DNA of 64,000 nt from Nocardia seriolae NBRC 15557 (GTDB lineage: Bacteria > Actinomycetota > Actinomycetes > Mycobacteriales > Mycobacteriaceae), in the NCBI RefSeq assembly GCF_007990715.1, contig NZ_BJWY01000005.1, positions 1-64,000 of the forward strand. Direction: 5' to 3'. The notes under the pieces were generated by a model. It was not told the DNA's origin and ran no database searches. It was given only the letters and a program-made list of their open reading frames with translations. Both the position numbers and the translations under genes were made by a program. Of this stretch, positions 46,599 through 55,900 are shown one piece after another (position 1 is the stretch's first letter; each line of letters begins with the position of its first letter).

Positions 46599-47981
46599 AT
46601 GCTGGAACCGCGGCTTCGGACCATGTGGCTGGCCAATGCGGCGAGCGCGGGCGCGGCGGTGGCCGTGCGCACGCCGCGCCCGCTGTTCGCCGCGGAGGCG
46701 CGGCGTGAGCAGCGCGAGGCCGTGGTGGCCTCGGACCTGGAAGTCGTGACGGTGACCGATCATTCGGCCGTCATCACCTGGACCACGCGGGCGCGCAACC
46801 GGGCCGGGCGACTGCGGCCGGTGCCCGCCGACACCGAGGTGCGCATCGGGCCCGCCGACGGCCGCGCCGAACCGCGGATCTGGCATTTCGAGGGGCGGCG
46901 GACCGCCTATCACTACGCGGAGATCCGCGATCTGGAACCGGGGCGGGCCTATCGCTTCGCGGCCTACTCCGACGGCCGGCGGGCGACGCCCGCGCGCACA
47001 CTGGTCACCCGGCGGTCCGGAACACCCGAATCCACCGGTGTTTTCACCACTTTGACACCGCCGCCCGGACGGCTGATCCGGACCCTGGCCCTGGCCAACG
47101 ACCTGCACTTCGGCGAACTCGCCAGCGGACTGTTCGCGGGCCTGTTCGAGGGACTGCGCCACAGTACCGACGAATATCCCGAATTCATGCTGCGGGCCGT
47201 GCTGGAGGATCTGCGACTCCCGGACCGCGCGGCGGACCAGCTCATCGTGGCGGGGGACATGACCGATTCGGGGACGGCCGCGCAATCGCGGGGCGTGCGC
47301 GAACTTCTCGACGGATGGGGCAGCCTCGGCCGGGACTACTTCGCGTGCAGAGGAAATCACGACATCCGGCCGCCGGGGGAGCCCGATCACTGGGGCGAGG
47401 CGTTCCACGCGCGCGAGCGGCTCGTCGAATATTTCGTCGGCGGCCTGCGCCTGATCGGACTGGACACCACTCGCCCGCGCGGCGCGGGCGGCACCATAAG
47501 CCCGCCGCAGCTGGACCACCTGCGCGAACTCCTGCGCGGCGAACCCGATCGGCCGACATTGATTTTCGGCCACCACCCGGTGACCAGGCATGCGGCGGTG
47601 AGCAATCCGGGCGGCCCCGGATTCGTCATGGACCGGCTCAACGCGGCGGCACTGCACGCCATCTACGCGGCCGCGCCGGGCGTTTTCCTGCATCACAGCG
47701 GCCACACCCACCGAAACCGACTGAGCCGTCCGGATTCCGGCGTCGGGGTGGAGTTCCTCGAGGTCGGCGCGGTCAAGGAATACCCGGGCGGCTACACACT
47801 GCTGCGCGTCTACGAGGGCGGCTACATGGTCAACTTCTGCAAGACACGTTCCGAGGCGGCCCGCCGCTGGAGCACCCGCACCCGCAGCCAATACCTGGGC
47901 CTGCACCCCGACCACGCGCTGGGCAGTCTGCTCGACCGCAATCACGTTGTGCTGCGCGACTTCTCGGGCCTGGCCGGGTAG
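46599..47981 (+). CDS. Metallophosphoesterase with N-terminal fibronectin-like domain
   Basis: A 460-aa purple-acid-phosphatase-like protein. Residues 45-155 form a fibronectin III-like domain (VVTVTDHSAVITWTTRARN; YAEIRDLEPGRAYRFAAYSD). The calcineurin-type domain has LANDLHFGE (D-x-H), VAGDMTDSG (G-D), CRGNHDIRPPG (G-N-H-D), LIFGHHPVTRH (G-H) and HHSGHTHRN (G-H-x-H), a complete metal site. An N-terminal segment is Ala-rich but not a convincing signal peptide. The ATG at 46599 is preferred, with GGAG five bases upstream; a GTG at 46596 abuts it. Substrate unknown. Confidence 0.86.
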   Translation: MLEPRLRTMWLANAASAGAAVAVRTPRPLFAAEARREQREAVVASDLEVVTVTDHSAVITWTTRARNRAGRLRPVPADTEVRIGPADGRAEPRIWHFEGRRTAYHYAEIRDLEPGRAYRFAAYSDGRRATPARTLVTRRSGTPESTGVFTTLTPPPGRLIRTLALANDLHFGELASGLFAGLFEGLRHSTDEYPEFMLRAVLEDLRLPDRAADQLIVAGDMTDSGTAAQSRGVRELLDGWGSLGRDYFACRGNHDIRPPGEPDHWGEAFHARERLVEYFVGGLRLIGLDTTRPRGAGGTISPPQLDHLRELLRGEPDRPTLIFGHHPVTRHAAVSNPGGPGFVMDRLNAAALHAIYAAAPGVFLHHSGHTHRNRLSRPDSGVGVEFLEVGAVKEYPGGYTLLRVYEGGYMVNFCKTRSEAARRWSTRTRSQYLGLHPDHALGSLLDRNHVVLRDFSGLAG

Positions 47982-48202
47982 CAGGGCCCGCGCCCCACCC
48001 ACACCGAGACAGCCGGTGAGCGCGACACACCGGGCGTGCCGTTTTCGGTATGTCCGGGCAATGTGACCCCAATGTCCGTCCTGTTCGGCATACTCCGTGA
48101 TGCGAGTGCACGCCCAGCCCGACCGGACATCGCGGTGTCCGCTCGTTCGCCGCTGTGCGAGCACCGCCGATTCGGCATGCTGGGTTCGGGACTTCCCTAG
48201 TG

Positions 48203-48472
48203 ATGGAGGCATTGGTGGGCAGGCAGGGCACGCAGTACCGTTCCAATCACGGCACGCTCCGGCATCAGCGCCCACCCGTCCGAGTCCACCGCTCCGCCCA
48301 CCCCGTCCGCGACGCCGTATTCGCCACCGGCTGGCTGATTCTCGAACTCCCCACCGCCGTCCTGCTCGCCGTTTTCGTCGGCACCGGCTGGCTCGGCTAC
48401 GTCCAGCACACGGGCACCCCCACCCAGCCCCGCTCGGCCGTCGTCGTACCCGCCGAGACCGCCGCTCGCTGA
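48203..48472 (+). CDS. Small single-pass membrane protein, unknown
   Basis: An 89-aa product with a basic N-terminal half (NHGTLRHQRPPVRVHRSAHP) and one strong transmembrane segment (WLILELPTAVLLAVFVGTGW then LGYV). A polar tail follows. Codon bias in this frame is high in third-position G/C and the hydrophobic segment is coherent, which supports coding. There is no good ribosome site before the ATG. The 221 bp upstream (47982-48202) show no other gene. No family recognised. Confidence 0.5.
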   Translation: MEALVGRQGTQYRSNHGTLRHQRPPVRVHRSAHPVRDAVFATGWLILELPTAVLLAVFVGTGWLGYVQHTGTPTQPRSAVVVPAETAAR

Positions 48473-48500
48473 GCGACACCGCCGCGCGCCGAGGTGATTC

Positions 48501-48520
48501 CGGCCGATCGAGTTCGGCCG
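48501..48520. terminator. Small hairpin between convergent genes
   Basis: CGGCCGA and TCGGCCG pair over 7 bp around a 6-base loop, between the stops of the small membrane-protein gene (48472) and the MBL gene (48539). No T-tract, so assignment is weak. Confidence 0.4.
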
Positions 48521-48538
48521 CCGTGCGATCGAAAGACG

Positions 48539-49306
48539 CTACTGCCGTTGAGCCTGTTCGATATTCGAGCGGTGGATGGGGAGCCAATCCCGGGCTTGGG
48601 GTGCATCCGGGCCGAGGCGCGCGTCGTCCGGTTCCGCGCCGCGGCGTAGGGCCTCGATGTAGGCGCGATCGGCGGTGATGCGTGCGGCTACCTCGGGCCC
48701 CTCGGCGACCGTGCCGTGGCCGGGGATCAGGACCTCGATGCGCTTCGCAGCCTCTTCCAGGTGGTCGAGGGCCGACCGGTAGGCGTCGATCTGGCCGGGG
48801 CGGCGCGCGTCGAGCATCGGGATCAGGATGTCGGAGAACATGTCTCCGGCGATCAGGACGCCACGGTCGGCGAGCAGGACCGCGGCGTGGCCGACCGCGT
48901 GTGCCCCGTGTTCGATGATCTCGCCCGGCACCGGCCCGCCGTCCGCGGGCAGCGGGGTGACGAGCGCGACCAACTCCAGGGGGACGCCCGACGCGCTCTC
49001 CGCCGCCATCGCCCGTGCGCGTTCCCGGGCTCCCGTGGCCAGCTCGGCGCACGCGGCGGTGGCGTAGCGCGGCACGTCGCCGAACCGGGAATGCCACAGC
49101 AGGTGGTCCCAGTGCGGATGGGTGCAGCACCCGGCGACCACCGGAATGCCCAGCCGGTCAACCTCATCGGCGAGCTCGTCCAGATCGGAGCCGTCGATGC
49201 CCGGATCGACCAGGATCAACCCGTCCTCGCCGCGCACCACGGTCGCGTTGCTCCAGACCCACGCGCTCTGCCGCACCCAGACGCCGTCGGCCACCTGCTT
49301 CAGCAT
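48539..49306 (-). CDS. MBL-fold metallohydrolase
   Basis: A 255-aa metallo-beta-lactamase-fold hydrolase. Zinc motif H-x-H-x-D-H is CCTHPHWDHLLW near residue 64; further ligands are in HAVGHAAVLLA, IAGDMFSDI and LIPGHGTV. The opening VADGVWVRQSAWVWSNATVV then RGEDGLILVDPG is typical. The third-metal loop E-H-G-A-H-A-V-G-H differs from the usual P-G-H-T-P-G-H. No signal peptide, so it is cytoplasmic. Substrate unknown. The start ATG is used; upstream lies the terminator region of the next gene. Confidence 0.87.
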   Translation of the reverse strand: MLKQVADGVWVRQSAWVWSNATVVRGEDGLILVDPGIDGSDLDELADEVDRLGIPVVAGCCTHPHWDHLLWHSRFGDVPRYATAACAELATGARERARAMAAESASGVPLELVALVTPLPADGGPVPGEIIEHGAHAVGHAAVLLADRGVLIAGDMFSDILIPMLDARRPGQIDAYRSALDHLEEAAKRIEVLIPGHGTVAEGPEVAARITADRAYIEALRRGAEPDDARLGPDAPQARDWLPIHRSNIEQAQRQ

Positions 49307-49389
49307 CGGCTCACTCTGTCAGGCGAATCCGCAGGGGCGCAAGGGGTGTCCGGATCCCCCCGACGGAGATTTCGGCGGCCGGAAACGAC

Positions 49390-49427
49390 GCCACCCCGGT
49401 GCCGCTGGGTGCGGGCACCGGGGTGGC
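49390..49427. terminator. Strong hairpin terminator, 14-bp stem
   Basis: GCCACCCCGGTGCC and GGCACCGGGGTGGC are perfect inverted copies around a 10-base loop, 53 bp after the stop of the minus-strand membrane-protein gene at 49481. Confidence 0.75.
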
Positions 49428-49480
49428 GGGCGGGTGGATCGGCCGGAGCCGGTGGGGCGGTGGCCGATTCGGGTGGCGGC

Positions 49481-50677
49481 TCAGTCGTCGAGGGAGCTGC
49501 CGTTGCGGGGACGGGAGGCGGTGCGGGCGCGGCGGCGGGCGGCCTGCAGTTCGGCGAGTTCCTGCTCCAGGGTCTCGGCGATCCGGAACTGGCCGGTGTC
49601 GTAGACATTGAGCGGGGGCACCGGGTCGGTCAGGTCGGCGAGCGGGGAGCGCTCGTCCTCTTCGGCCTTGCGGGTCTTGCCGGTGGCGGAGCGGCGTTCC
49701 TTGTCGGCGGACTTGCCATTGTCCGAATGGGTTTCGGACTTGGTGGCCCGGGTGTCGGGCTCGACCACCCGGGCATCGGCCTCAACGGTCCGCTCGGCCT
49801 CGACCGGGGCCGCGGGCAGGGCGGGGGTCGGGGTGGGCGCCGAGGGCGGCTGCGGGCGGCTGGGCCACGACACTACGGTCGGTGCGGCGCGGCGTAGTTG
49901 TTCGCCCGGATCGGGTAGATCCCGGATCTGGTCGGTGGCCCGCACGATGGCCAGGCCGTACCGTCCGGCCGCGGCATTGTGGATCAGCAGCGCCACACCG
50001 ATCATGACGGGTGCGATGGTGTGCACCGCCACGTCGTACCAGCTGCCCTGCTTGAGATACGGGTAGGTGTTCAGGATGACCGTCAGGCTCAGCAGCGCGA
50101 TCTCGGCGACCACGACCTGCTTGCGGCTGTCGATCACACCCCACTCGGCCACCTTGTTGGTGCCGATCATGATGATCACGAGGCAGACCGAGATCATGCC
50201 TTCGAGCAGGTAACTGAACCAGTAGAGCGGATCGCTCGCACCGCCCGGCGCGATATTGTGCTGCACGTTGACCGCGGACCAGAGCATGCCCGCGGCGACC
50301 ACTCCCGCGAGTGCGCGCTGGCTCCACGCGCGATGTTTGTACAGCGACGCCAGTTTGGCGTGCGGGCTCGATTCTCGCCGCTGCGCGGCGATCGCCTTGC
50401 GGGCGAGCAGCAAGTCGCGAATGTCGGCCTTCTCAATCTCTTCGGTGGTCTGCCGGGCGCGATCGGCGGCATTGGCCGCGGCCTCGGCCTGCTTCCAGCG
50501 TTGAGCCCGCTCCTGCTCGCGAATGCGCTCGGCTAGATCGCGCTCGGCGACCAGTTCGGTCTCCGACAGCGCATCGGTGAGAGCGGGATCGTATTGGTAG
50601 GCCAGCCGACCCCGGGCCTTCTCGACCCGTTGCGCTAGCTGGCTGACCTCGTCCTCGCGCGGATGTTCAATAGTCAT
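49481..50677 (-). CDS. Four-helix membrane protein with long charged tails
   Basis: A 398-aa protein, unrecognised by name. Residues 1-110 are a charged helical, probably coiled-coil region (ETELVAERDLAERIREQERA). Four hydrophobic helices follow between about 118 and 245 (ALAGVVAAGMLWSAVNV; YWFSYLLEGMISVCLVIIMI; VVVAEIALLSLTVILNTYPY; IAPVMIGVALLIHNAAAG). The C-terminal 140 residues are Pro- and charge-rich and disordered. The four-helix layout recalls DUF2637/SpdB-like proteins of actinobacterial integrative elements, but no other mobile-element gene is nearby, so this is only a resemblance. Start ATG at 50677; a longer open frame has no support. Confidence 0.7.
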   Translation of the reverse strand: MTIEHPREDEVSQLAQRVEKARGRLAYQYDPALTDALSETELVAERDLAERIREQERAQRWKQAEAAANAADRARQTTEEIEKADIRDLLLARKAIAAQRRESSPHAKLASLYKHRAWSQRALAGVVAAGMLWSAVNVQHNIAPGGASDPLYWFSYLLEGMISVCLVIIMIGTNKVAEWGVIDSRKQVVVAEIALLSLTVILNTYPYLKQGSWYDVAVHTIAPVMIGVALLIHNAAAGRYGLAIVRATDQIRDLPDPGEQLRRAAPTVVSWPSRPQPPSAPTPTPALPAAPVEAERTVEADARVVEPDTRATKSETHSDNGKSADKERRSATGKTRKAEEDERSPLADLTDPVPPLNVYDTGQFRIAETLEQELAELQAARRRARTASRPRNGSSLDD

Positions 50678-50977
50678 CTGGACCCCCGTCCAGGGAGTCC
50701 GGATGGCTGACAGGTGATTCCGGTAGGCACGGAGAACATTTTTAGTCGATACACGCCCAACCGCGAAACTGTTGATTTGCCGATGGTCCAATCCTTACGG
50801 CGCGCCGCCCTGCGACACGCGGGTGAGTGGGTAAGTCGGGGCAGGATCGATCGCGGTTCGGACCGCGCGTTCAGCGGGGTTGCCGAACCCGGCGTGGCGC
50901 AACCGGATTGCGATATTGATCCCATTCGGGGGCGAAGGTCCCTAGGCCGCGCCGCACCCCGCCACCAGACTTGGGCC

Positions 50978-52847
50978 GTGCGCATCGGCGACCTCGACCG
51001 AATCATCACCGAAATCGACACCCTGCGAGACGCGCTGGCGGACGCCGAACGGCAATGGGCGGTCCGGATCGCCGGCGTCGACCCGCGCCATCGCGCGGGT
51101 GCGCTGAATCTCGTGCACTACTGGGCGATCCGCCAGTTCGATCTGCGCGGGCTGCAACGGCGGCTGGCCGCGTTCGGACTGTCCTCGCTCGGGCGCAGCC
51201 AGGGGCACGTGGCATCCACGCTGAACGCCATCGGCACGGCGGCGCGGGCGCTGGCGCACTCCGACGATCCGGACCGGTTGCCGCCCAACGGGTACACCGC
51301 CGGGGCGAACGTGCTGCGGCGGCGCACCTTCGAGCTGCTGGGGCCCGCGCCCGCCCGGCGCTCGACCCGCATCATGGTCACCCTGCCCGGAACGGCCGCG
51401 GCCGACCCCCAGCTCATCGCCGATCTCGTCGACCGGGGCATGGACGTCGCCCGGATCAACTGCGCCCACGACGATCCGGCCGCCTGGGCCGCGATGATCA
51501 CCGAACTGCGGCGGGAGGGCCCGCGATCGTGCCGTGTCGCAATGGATCTGGCGGGACCGAAGCTGCGCACCGGCCCGATCGCCCAGGGCCCGCCCGTGGT
51601 GAAGCTGCGCCCGGTGCGCGACGTGCTGGGCCGGGTCACCGAGACGGCGTGGTGCTGGCTCACCCCGATCGATCGGCCTGGCCCGCCGCCGCGCGCGGAC
51701 GTCCCGGTGCTGCCGGTGGACGCCGCCTGGCTGTCGAAGCTGGCCCCCACCTCCACTTTCCGGCTGCAAGACGCCCGCGACGCCAAGCGGTTGTTCACGG
51801 TCGTGCACGCCGACGCCGGGGGCGCGCTGGCCTGTACCGGCCGCACCGCCTACATCCTGGCCGGTACGAAACTGGTCGCCGATACCGGCGTCATCACCGA
51901 GGTCGGCCCGCTGCCCCCGGTCGAGCAGCACCTGGTGCTCTCGCCGGGGGACACGCTGCTGCTGACCCGCGACTGCGTTCCGGCCGAGGTCCCGCCCCGG
52001 GGTCTGCCGCGCATCGGCTGTACGCTGCCGGAGGTCTTCGGCAATGTCCGCCGCCGCCAGCCGATCCTGTTCGACGACGGCAGGATCACCGGCCGGATCC
52101 TGGACTGCGACGCGGACACCATCACGGTCACCATCACCGAGGCCACCGCGCCCGGCAGCAAACTGCGCGCCGGCAAGGGCATCAACCTGCCCGAGACCAC
52201 CCTGCCGGTGCCCGCCCTGACCGAAACCGACCGTGCCAACCTGCCGTTCGTCATCGAGCACGCCGACCTGGTCGAGATGTCGTTCGTGCGCACCCGCCAG
52301 GATGTGAGCGATCTGCTGGCCGCCCTCGACGAGCTCGGCGGCGACGGACTCGGCGTCATCGTGAAAATCGAGACCGCGCAGGGCTTCCGGAACCTGCCCG
52401 CCATCCTGCTCGAGGTGATGCGCCGTCCCCGCGCCGGTGTCATGATCGCGCGCGGCGATCTGGCCGTGGAATGCGGCTACGAGCGCCTGGCCGAGCTCCA
52501 GGAGGAGATTCTGTGGCTGTGCGAGGCGGCCCACCTGCCGGTCATCTGGGCGACCCAGGTGCTCGATCAGCTGGCGCGTTCGGGGCGGCCCTCACGCGCC
52601 GAGATCACCGACGCCGCCATGGGAGTCCGCGCCGAATGCGTCATGCTCAACAAGGGGGCCGTGCATCGTCGACGCGGTCGCCACCCTCGACGACATCCTG
52701 CAGCGCATGAGCGCCCACGCCGACAAGCAGACCACCTTCATGCGCTCTCTGCGGTCCTGGTATCGCGCCGAAACGCCGCAGGCGACCGGTGCTGAGGGCG
52801 GTGGATCGTCGTGTGACGAATCGACGACACCGTCGGCCCCGCAGTAG
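50978..52847 (+). pseudogene. Pyruvate-kinase-like gene with a one-base frameshift
   Basis: Reading through one extra base, the product would be about 622 aa: an N-terminal helical domain (LRDALADAERQWAVRIAGVD then PRHRAGALNLVHYWAIRQFD) followed by a pyruvate-kinase barrel (RIMVTLPGTAAADPQLIADL; RVAMDLAGPKLRTG; GVIVKIETAQGF with the catalytic Lys; VMIARGDLAVECGY; WATQVLDQLARSGRPSRAEI). At 52654-52658 five G residues occur where the protein needs NKGPCIVDAVATLDDIL; with one G fewer the frame continues to TAG at 52845-52847. As read, it ends instead in an Arg-rich nonsense tail at 52795. The start GTG at 50978 is an estimate; the frame is open further up, and 50678-50977 holds nothing else I can support. 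Confidence 0.75.
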
Positions 52848-52882
52848 GTCTCCGGCGGCGTCCGGTGGCCACGCATCGGTGC

Positions 52883-52921
52883 GTCGTCACGCGACGACCG
52901 GGCGCGTCGGCCCCCGGGGGC
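52883..52921. terminator. Palindromic region between PK-like gene and jetC
   Basis: GTCGTC-ACGC-GACGAC (52883-52898) can form a 6-bp hairpin, and GCCCCCGGGGGC (52910-52921) is a perfect 12-base palindrome. They fill most of the 85-bp gap between the convergent stops at 52847 and 52933. No remnant of another gene is visible in this gap. Confidence 0.35.
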
Positions 52922-52932
52922 GGATTCGGTTG

Positions 52933-55900
52933 TCAGCCCACCGTTTCGAGTTCCTCGTCGAGCGGGATCGCGCCTTCGAGGCCGTGCGGGAGACGGCGGC
53001 GGTTGGGGGAGCCGAGGGCGGTGGTGAGATCGGAGCCGTCGTGCTCGGCGAGCAGATCGTCGGAGTCCCAGACGAGCAGGGTTGCGCTGACGGTGTTCTC
53101 GGCCGCCGAGTGGGCCAGATCGTAGTGGGCGCAGGCCGGGACGTGGGGGTAGGTGATCCAGAGGTCGTAGCCGGTCATGAACAGGTCCAGGTCGAATTGC
53201 ACGGAGAGACCGAGCAGTTCGCTGCGGCCGTTGTCGTCGACACCGGCGAAGGCCTCGTCCAGGGCCAGCAGGCGGGGCGCCTGCGGGTCGGCCGAGTCGA
53301 GCATGACGTGGGCCGCGGCGAACAGCGGCAGGTGCAGTGAGACCGACTGTTCGCCGCCGGACAGGGCGCTGTGGCGGGCCACGGTGAGGCGGTCCTCGGT
53401 GCCGTCGGCGGTGAGGATGGTGAACGAGAAGATGCGCCAGGCGCGGTAATCCAGGGTGGCGGCCAGGATCTCGGGAAAGGAGCGTTCCGGGTGCGCGGTG
53501 CGGGCGGTGCGGATCTCGGCGGCGAAGTAGGCGCGGATGGTGGACAGGTCCTCGGGTGTGAGGTCGGCGGAGTCGCGGTCGAGGAGCTTGCAGACCGCGC
53601 GGGCCGGTTCGGAGAGGTTGTCGGCCAGCACCCAGTGCACGCCGATGGTGTTGCCCGAGGACATGCGCCGCTGCTTCATCTCGGTGCCCATGCGGGAGAT
53701 GAGATCGCGGGCGTCGGAGGTGCGTTCGTGGATCTGCTGGGCCAGGCCGGTGAGCAGCGCGTCCTCCAGGATGCGGCGCTCGGCGTCGGTGAGCAGCAGT
53801 TCCTGGTCGCGGCGCGCGCCGCCGATGCGCTCGGCGAAATCGGCCAGCGCGGACAGGCCGTGATCGTCGTGCACCTGGACCACGGTGAGGCCGTCGGCGG
53901 CATCCCAGTGCAGCCGGTAGTCCTGGCGGGCGGCGGTGAGCGCCGCGTCGAATTCCTGCAGGGCGGTGGTGACCGCGCTGCGGGTGGCCTTGCGCGCCGC
54001 CTCACCGGCGCGCACCGAAGCCGTTGCGGTGGCGAGGGTTTCGAACAGGGCCGACACCTCGTCGGGCAGCACCTTCGGCGCCTGCTCCGGGTCGCCGTTC
54101 TCGATCCGGTACAGCAGCTGCTCGGGCGTCGGCCAGGCGGCATCGCTGCTGGGCCAGCGGATCTCGGCGGGCGCGCCCAGCAGGCTCAGCAGGTCCGGGC
54201 GCGCGTAGGGCGCCAGATGCCGGACGTCGGCGAGCAATTCGGTCAGCGCGGTGCCCAGCGTGTCGTGTGCGGCCCGATGCGCGCCCTCGGCGGTACCGAC
54301 GGCCTCGATGGCCTCCGCGGCCGCCTTGCGGGCCGCCTTCTGCTCGGCGCGGGCCGCGTCGATCTTCTCCCGGGCCGCCTCGAGCTCCCGATCGATATCG
54401 GCCGCACCGGCTCCCAGCGCGTCGCGCAGCGTCTCCAGCTTGCGCAACTGCTCCTGATACCCGCTGCGCGCGGCCTCGGCCTCCTCGGCGAACGCCTCGG
54501 CCAGATCCTTGGACTCCTCGAGCCGATCCCCGGCCTCCCGCGCCCGCTCGTGCTCACGCTGATGATCCCCGCGCAGGCGCAGCAGCGCGGTCCCCGCGTT
54601 CTCGAAATGCCTTACGGCAGCGGCCAACGCGTCCAGTTCGGCCGGATCCCGCGGCGCCTTGTGATCGGCCGCGATGGCCCGGACCTTCTTGTCCGCCGCG
54701 GAGTATTCCGCCACCGCCTGATCCAGATCCCGCTCCGCCTGCCCGGCGGCCTCGGCCCGCGAGCGCAGCATGCCCGCCGCCTCGGCGACGCCCCGCAGCG
54801 CCGCGGTGACCGCGGTGGTGCGCGGAAGCGCCTTGGCGGCGGCCGAAATCCGGCCCAGTTCGTCGGTGGCGGCCTGTTCGGCGGCCGCGGCGATCTCGGC
54901 CTCGGTCACGGCCGCCTCGATCGCAGCGGCCAGCTCGGCCAGGCGCAGCTCGCGTCGCCGGGCACGCGCGGTGGTGCCGATGAACTCCGCGTCCGCCTTG
55001 ACGTGACGGCCGACCTGAACCCCCTGCCGGAAGCGGCCGTCGGCGCCTATGGCGACACCGCCGCCGGACGCGACCGGTTGGGCCGCCGCACCGGAAACCC
55101 GCTGTGCGGAACCGCTCCCGGGCGCGGGGTCGTCCTTGCCGGAGGCCCGCTTGCCGTCGGCCGCGTCGGATTCGTGCAGGGCGATCGAGGCCAGGACGTC
55201 GGCCACGGTCTGTCGTGGCACGGTCAGTGAATCGGTGTCGTCCTCGACCACGAGGACGTCGGCGAGCGTGCGCCCGGAGGGCCGCTCTCCCGGCGGCAGC
55301 GGCACCAGGAATTGATCGGAGGCGTGCTCGGGCAGTTCCTCGCCGGGGCACACCCACGCGTCGAGCAGGTTCGCGGCCTGCAGGGCCGCCTCGATCCCCG
55401 CCGCCCGCGCCGGGGGGACGGCATCGGCGAAACGGACCAGACGCCACAGGGGCGCGCCCGGGCGGTCCGGCCGGATATCGGTGCGGGCCGCGAAACCGGC
55501 TGGCGCGTCGTCGCGTTCGGCCGCGACCGACTCCCGCTCGGCGCGCAGCTCACCCGCCCGGGTGGTGGCCTGCGCGGCGCGCGCACGCGCCTCCTGCCGC
55601 CGTGCGCGGATCTCGTCGGTCAGCGGTTCGGTGCGCTCGGCGAGGACCTCCGCCGGTGTGGCGGGAGCGGTGTCGTCGTCGAGGGCGATGGCCAGCGCTG
55701 CCCTCGCCTCGGCGGCTTCCAACGCCGCGCCGCCCGCGCCCGTTGTGGCGGAACGATTTCCGGCCGCCTCGCCGGACGCGGTACCGCGCCCCTTCTTCGC
55801 CTTGCCGCCGGAGGTGGCGTCCCGGGGAGGGGCCTGCTCGGTGCCGACCATGGCGAGCGCATCGTCGATGGCCTCGAACAGGCCGGTCCGGATGGGGGAG

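Noticed and set aside
48097-48678. Plus-strand 193-aa frame over the small membrane protein and MBL gene end
   Set aside because: Arg/Pro/His-rich, runs antisense into the MBL gene, and lacks a plausible fold; the 89-aa frame with a clear transmembrane helix explains the region better.
49481-50677. Membrane protein as evidence of an integrative conjugative element
   Set aside because: The four-helix layout recalls SpdB/DUF2637, but there is no integrase, replication, TraB/FtsK-like gene, tRNA or direct-repeat boundary in the window.
50942-52534. Long antisense frame over the pyruvate-kinase-like gene
   Set aside because: Composition is Gly/Asp/Gln/Arg-rich without recognisable folds; the plus strand has the kinase barrel motifs.
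52848-52932. Possible jetD remnant after jetC
   Set aside because: The 85 bp contain only palindromes; no frame resembles a Toprim or DUF2399 segment.
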